From positions 3,787,001 to 3,851,000 of the forward strand of contig NZ_JABWRE020000001.1 in NCBI RefSeq assembly GCF_014268815.2: a DNA stretch of 64,000 nt, read 5' to 3'. Made by a program: the position numbers and the translations under genes. Origin of the DNA: Pseudomonas urmiensis. GTDB taxonomy: Bacteria; Pseudomonadota; Gammaproteobacteria; Pseudomonadales; Pseudomonadaceae. The notes under the pieces are model-generated. The model was not told the DNA's origin, ran no database searches, and was given only the letters and a program-made list of their open reading frames with translations. Numbering within the stretch: the stretch's first letter is position 1; each line of letters opens with the position of its first letter. This document shows positions 63,029 through 64,000 of this stretch, piece by piece.

Positions 63029-64000
63029 GTGCACATTGCTGACATCACCATGTTCTACGCCCCGGCCAGCGGCGGCGTACGTACCTATCTTGATGCCAAA
63101 CACCGCCGCCTCGATGCCATGCCTGGCGTACGCCACAGCCTGTTGATCCCCGGCGCCAGCGCCAGCCATACCGATGGCGTGTACCAAGTCCCCGCCCCGC
63201 CCCTGCCGTTTGGCAAAGGCTACCGTTTCCCGGTTCGCCTGGCGCCTTGGTGCAACGTACTGCGCGAACTGCAACCCGACTTGATTGAAGTGGGCGACCC
63301 CTATTTGACCGCTTGGGCGGCACTGGAGGCGCGGCGCAAGCTTGAAGTGCCGGTGATCGGCTTCTACCACTCCGACCTGCCGCTGCTGGTCGGCAACCGC
63401 ATGGGCAACTGGTTCACGCCCAATGTCGAAGCCTACGTCAGCAAGCTCTACGGCAACTTCGACCGGGTCCTGGCGCCAAGCCAGGTGATGGCCGACAAAC
63501 TGCGCAGGCTCGGCGTCAAGGAAGTGCACGTACAGCGGCTGGGCGTCGACCTCGCAACCTTCAATCCCGAACATCGCGACAGCCGTCTGCGTGCTGAACT
63601 GGGCATCGCCGACACCACCCGCCTGCTGGTGTTCGCCGGGCGCGGTTCGCGCGAGAAGAACCTGCCGGTTCTGCTCGACTGCATGCGCCAGCTGGGCCGC
63701 CACTATCACCTGCTGCTGGTGGGCTCGGGGATGCCGGCCAACGTGCCGGACAACGTCAGTGTGATCAATCAGTTCTGCGCCCCGCAGGAAGTCGCCCGGC
63801 TCATCGCCAGCGCCGACCTGCTGGTGCACGCCGGCGACCAGGAAACCTTCGGTCTGGTCATCCTCGAAGCCATGGCCAGCGCCACCCCAGTGGTGGCGGT
63901 GCGTGCCGGCGCGTTTGGCGAGATCGTCAACGAGCAGTGCGGCCGCCTGTGCGCGCCCAACGACAGCCTGGCGATGGCGGCGACGGTGCGCGAGGTCTTC
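63029..64000 (+). CDS. GT4-type glycosyltransferase, 3' end outside window
   Basis: A GT-B-fold glycosyltransferase cut by the window end; 324 codons are visible. HIADITMFYAPASGGVRTYL at the start is the acceptor-side loop; VFAGRGSREKNLPVLLDCM and the donor-site motif HAGDQETFGLVILEAMA (Glu-x7-Glu) are typical. GTG 63029 is 10 bases after GGAGG, so it is preferred over the ATG at 63020, which touches that site. The sugar and acceptor cannot be told. A 7-bp hairpin (CCGGCTG/CAGCCGG, 62974-62990) lies upstream. Confidence 0.85.
   Translation, partial: MHIADITMFYAPASGGVRTYLDAKHRRLDAMPGVRHSLLIPGASASHTDGVYQVPAPPLPFGKGYRFPVRLAPWCNVLRELQPDLIEVGDPYLTAWAALEARRKLEVPVIGFYHSDLPLLVGNRMGNWFTPNVEAYVSKLYGNFDRVLAPSQVMADKLRRLGVKEVHVQRLGVDLATFNPEHRDSRLRAELGIADTTRLLVFAGRGSREKNLPVLLDCMRQLGRHYHLLLVGSGMPANVPDNVSVINQFCAPQEVARLIASADLLVHAGDQETFGLVILEAMASATPVVAVRAGAFGEIVNEQCGRLCAPNDSLAMAATVREVF

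Overview
The window is a GC-rich chromosomal segment of a Pseudomonas of the P. putida group. This rests on several signals read in the sequence: a phaG gene, the ttgR-ttgABC efflux locus with its operator, a complete pca (beta-ketoadipate) cluster with exact PcaR boxes, and many copies of the Pseudomonas-type REP palindrome (GTGGGAGCGGGC core) in the gaps. The gene order ung - enoyl-CoA hydratase-like - GGDEF - phaG - bglX - dctBD - kgtP - ttg - pca - Pit - mcp resembles what I recall of P. putida KT2440, read backwards. No plasmid, phage, transposase, rRNA or CRISPR array was seen.

Layout. 1-5.7 kb: a cut-off hypothetical gene, ung, a 3-hydroxyisobutyryl-CoA hydrolase-like gene, a Tyr-rich lipoprotein, a diguanylate cyclase overlapping a small CWC protein, and rsuA. 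6-7.2 kb: phaG, which links fatty acid synthesis to mcl-polyhydroxyalkanoate, and a tRNA-Gly(CCC). 7.3-11.3 kb: a SulP anion transporter, a periplasmic glycerophosphodiester phosphodiesterase and a SIR2-like protein. 11.3-15.5 kb: an iron-starvation ECF sigma / FecR-type regulator / TonB-dependent receptor unit behind a Fur-like box. 15.7-20.1 kb: a methyltransferase, a TPM protein and bglX. 20.3-25 kb: a DctB/DctD-type two-component pair followed by a kgtP-type dicarboxylate transporter with a good sigma-54 promoter. 25-35 kb: accessory and metabolic genes, including a small secreted protein made of 13-residue tandem repeats, an AraC gene beside a nearly perfect 64-bp inverted repeat, a ThDP decarboxylase with a LysR regulator, a metallo-hydrolase with a LysR regulator, and a PA4872-type oxaloacetate decarboxylase. 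35-43.4 kb: a DHA2-type transporter, then ttgR divergent from ttgABC. 43.4-56.6 kb: aromatic catabolism, with an OprD-family porin, a LysR regulator, an Mpo1-like protein, and on the minus strand pcaK, pcaI-J-F-T-B-D-C and pcaR. 56.6-64 kb: a gene-poor region, a small conserved protein, a Pit phosphate transporter, a HerA-like ATPase, a dCache chemoreceptor (McpG-like) and a glycosyltransferase cut by the window end.

How the genes work together. The pca genes give uptake (porin, PcaK, PcaT) and every step from 3-carboxymuconate to succinyl-CoA and acetyl-CoA. The protocatechuate dioxygenase genes (pcaGH) are not here. PcaR boxes lie before pcaI and pcaR, with weaker versions before pcaK and the porin, so the whole locus looks like one regulon. 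AANAANAA motifs near the starts of kgtP, pcaK and the porin gene suggest Crc/Hfq catabolite repression. The least explained signals are the repeat protein at 25.4 kb, the 64-bp inverted repeat at 27.1 kb, the terminator without an upstream gene at 56.75 kb, and the inverted repeat abutting the Pit start codon.
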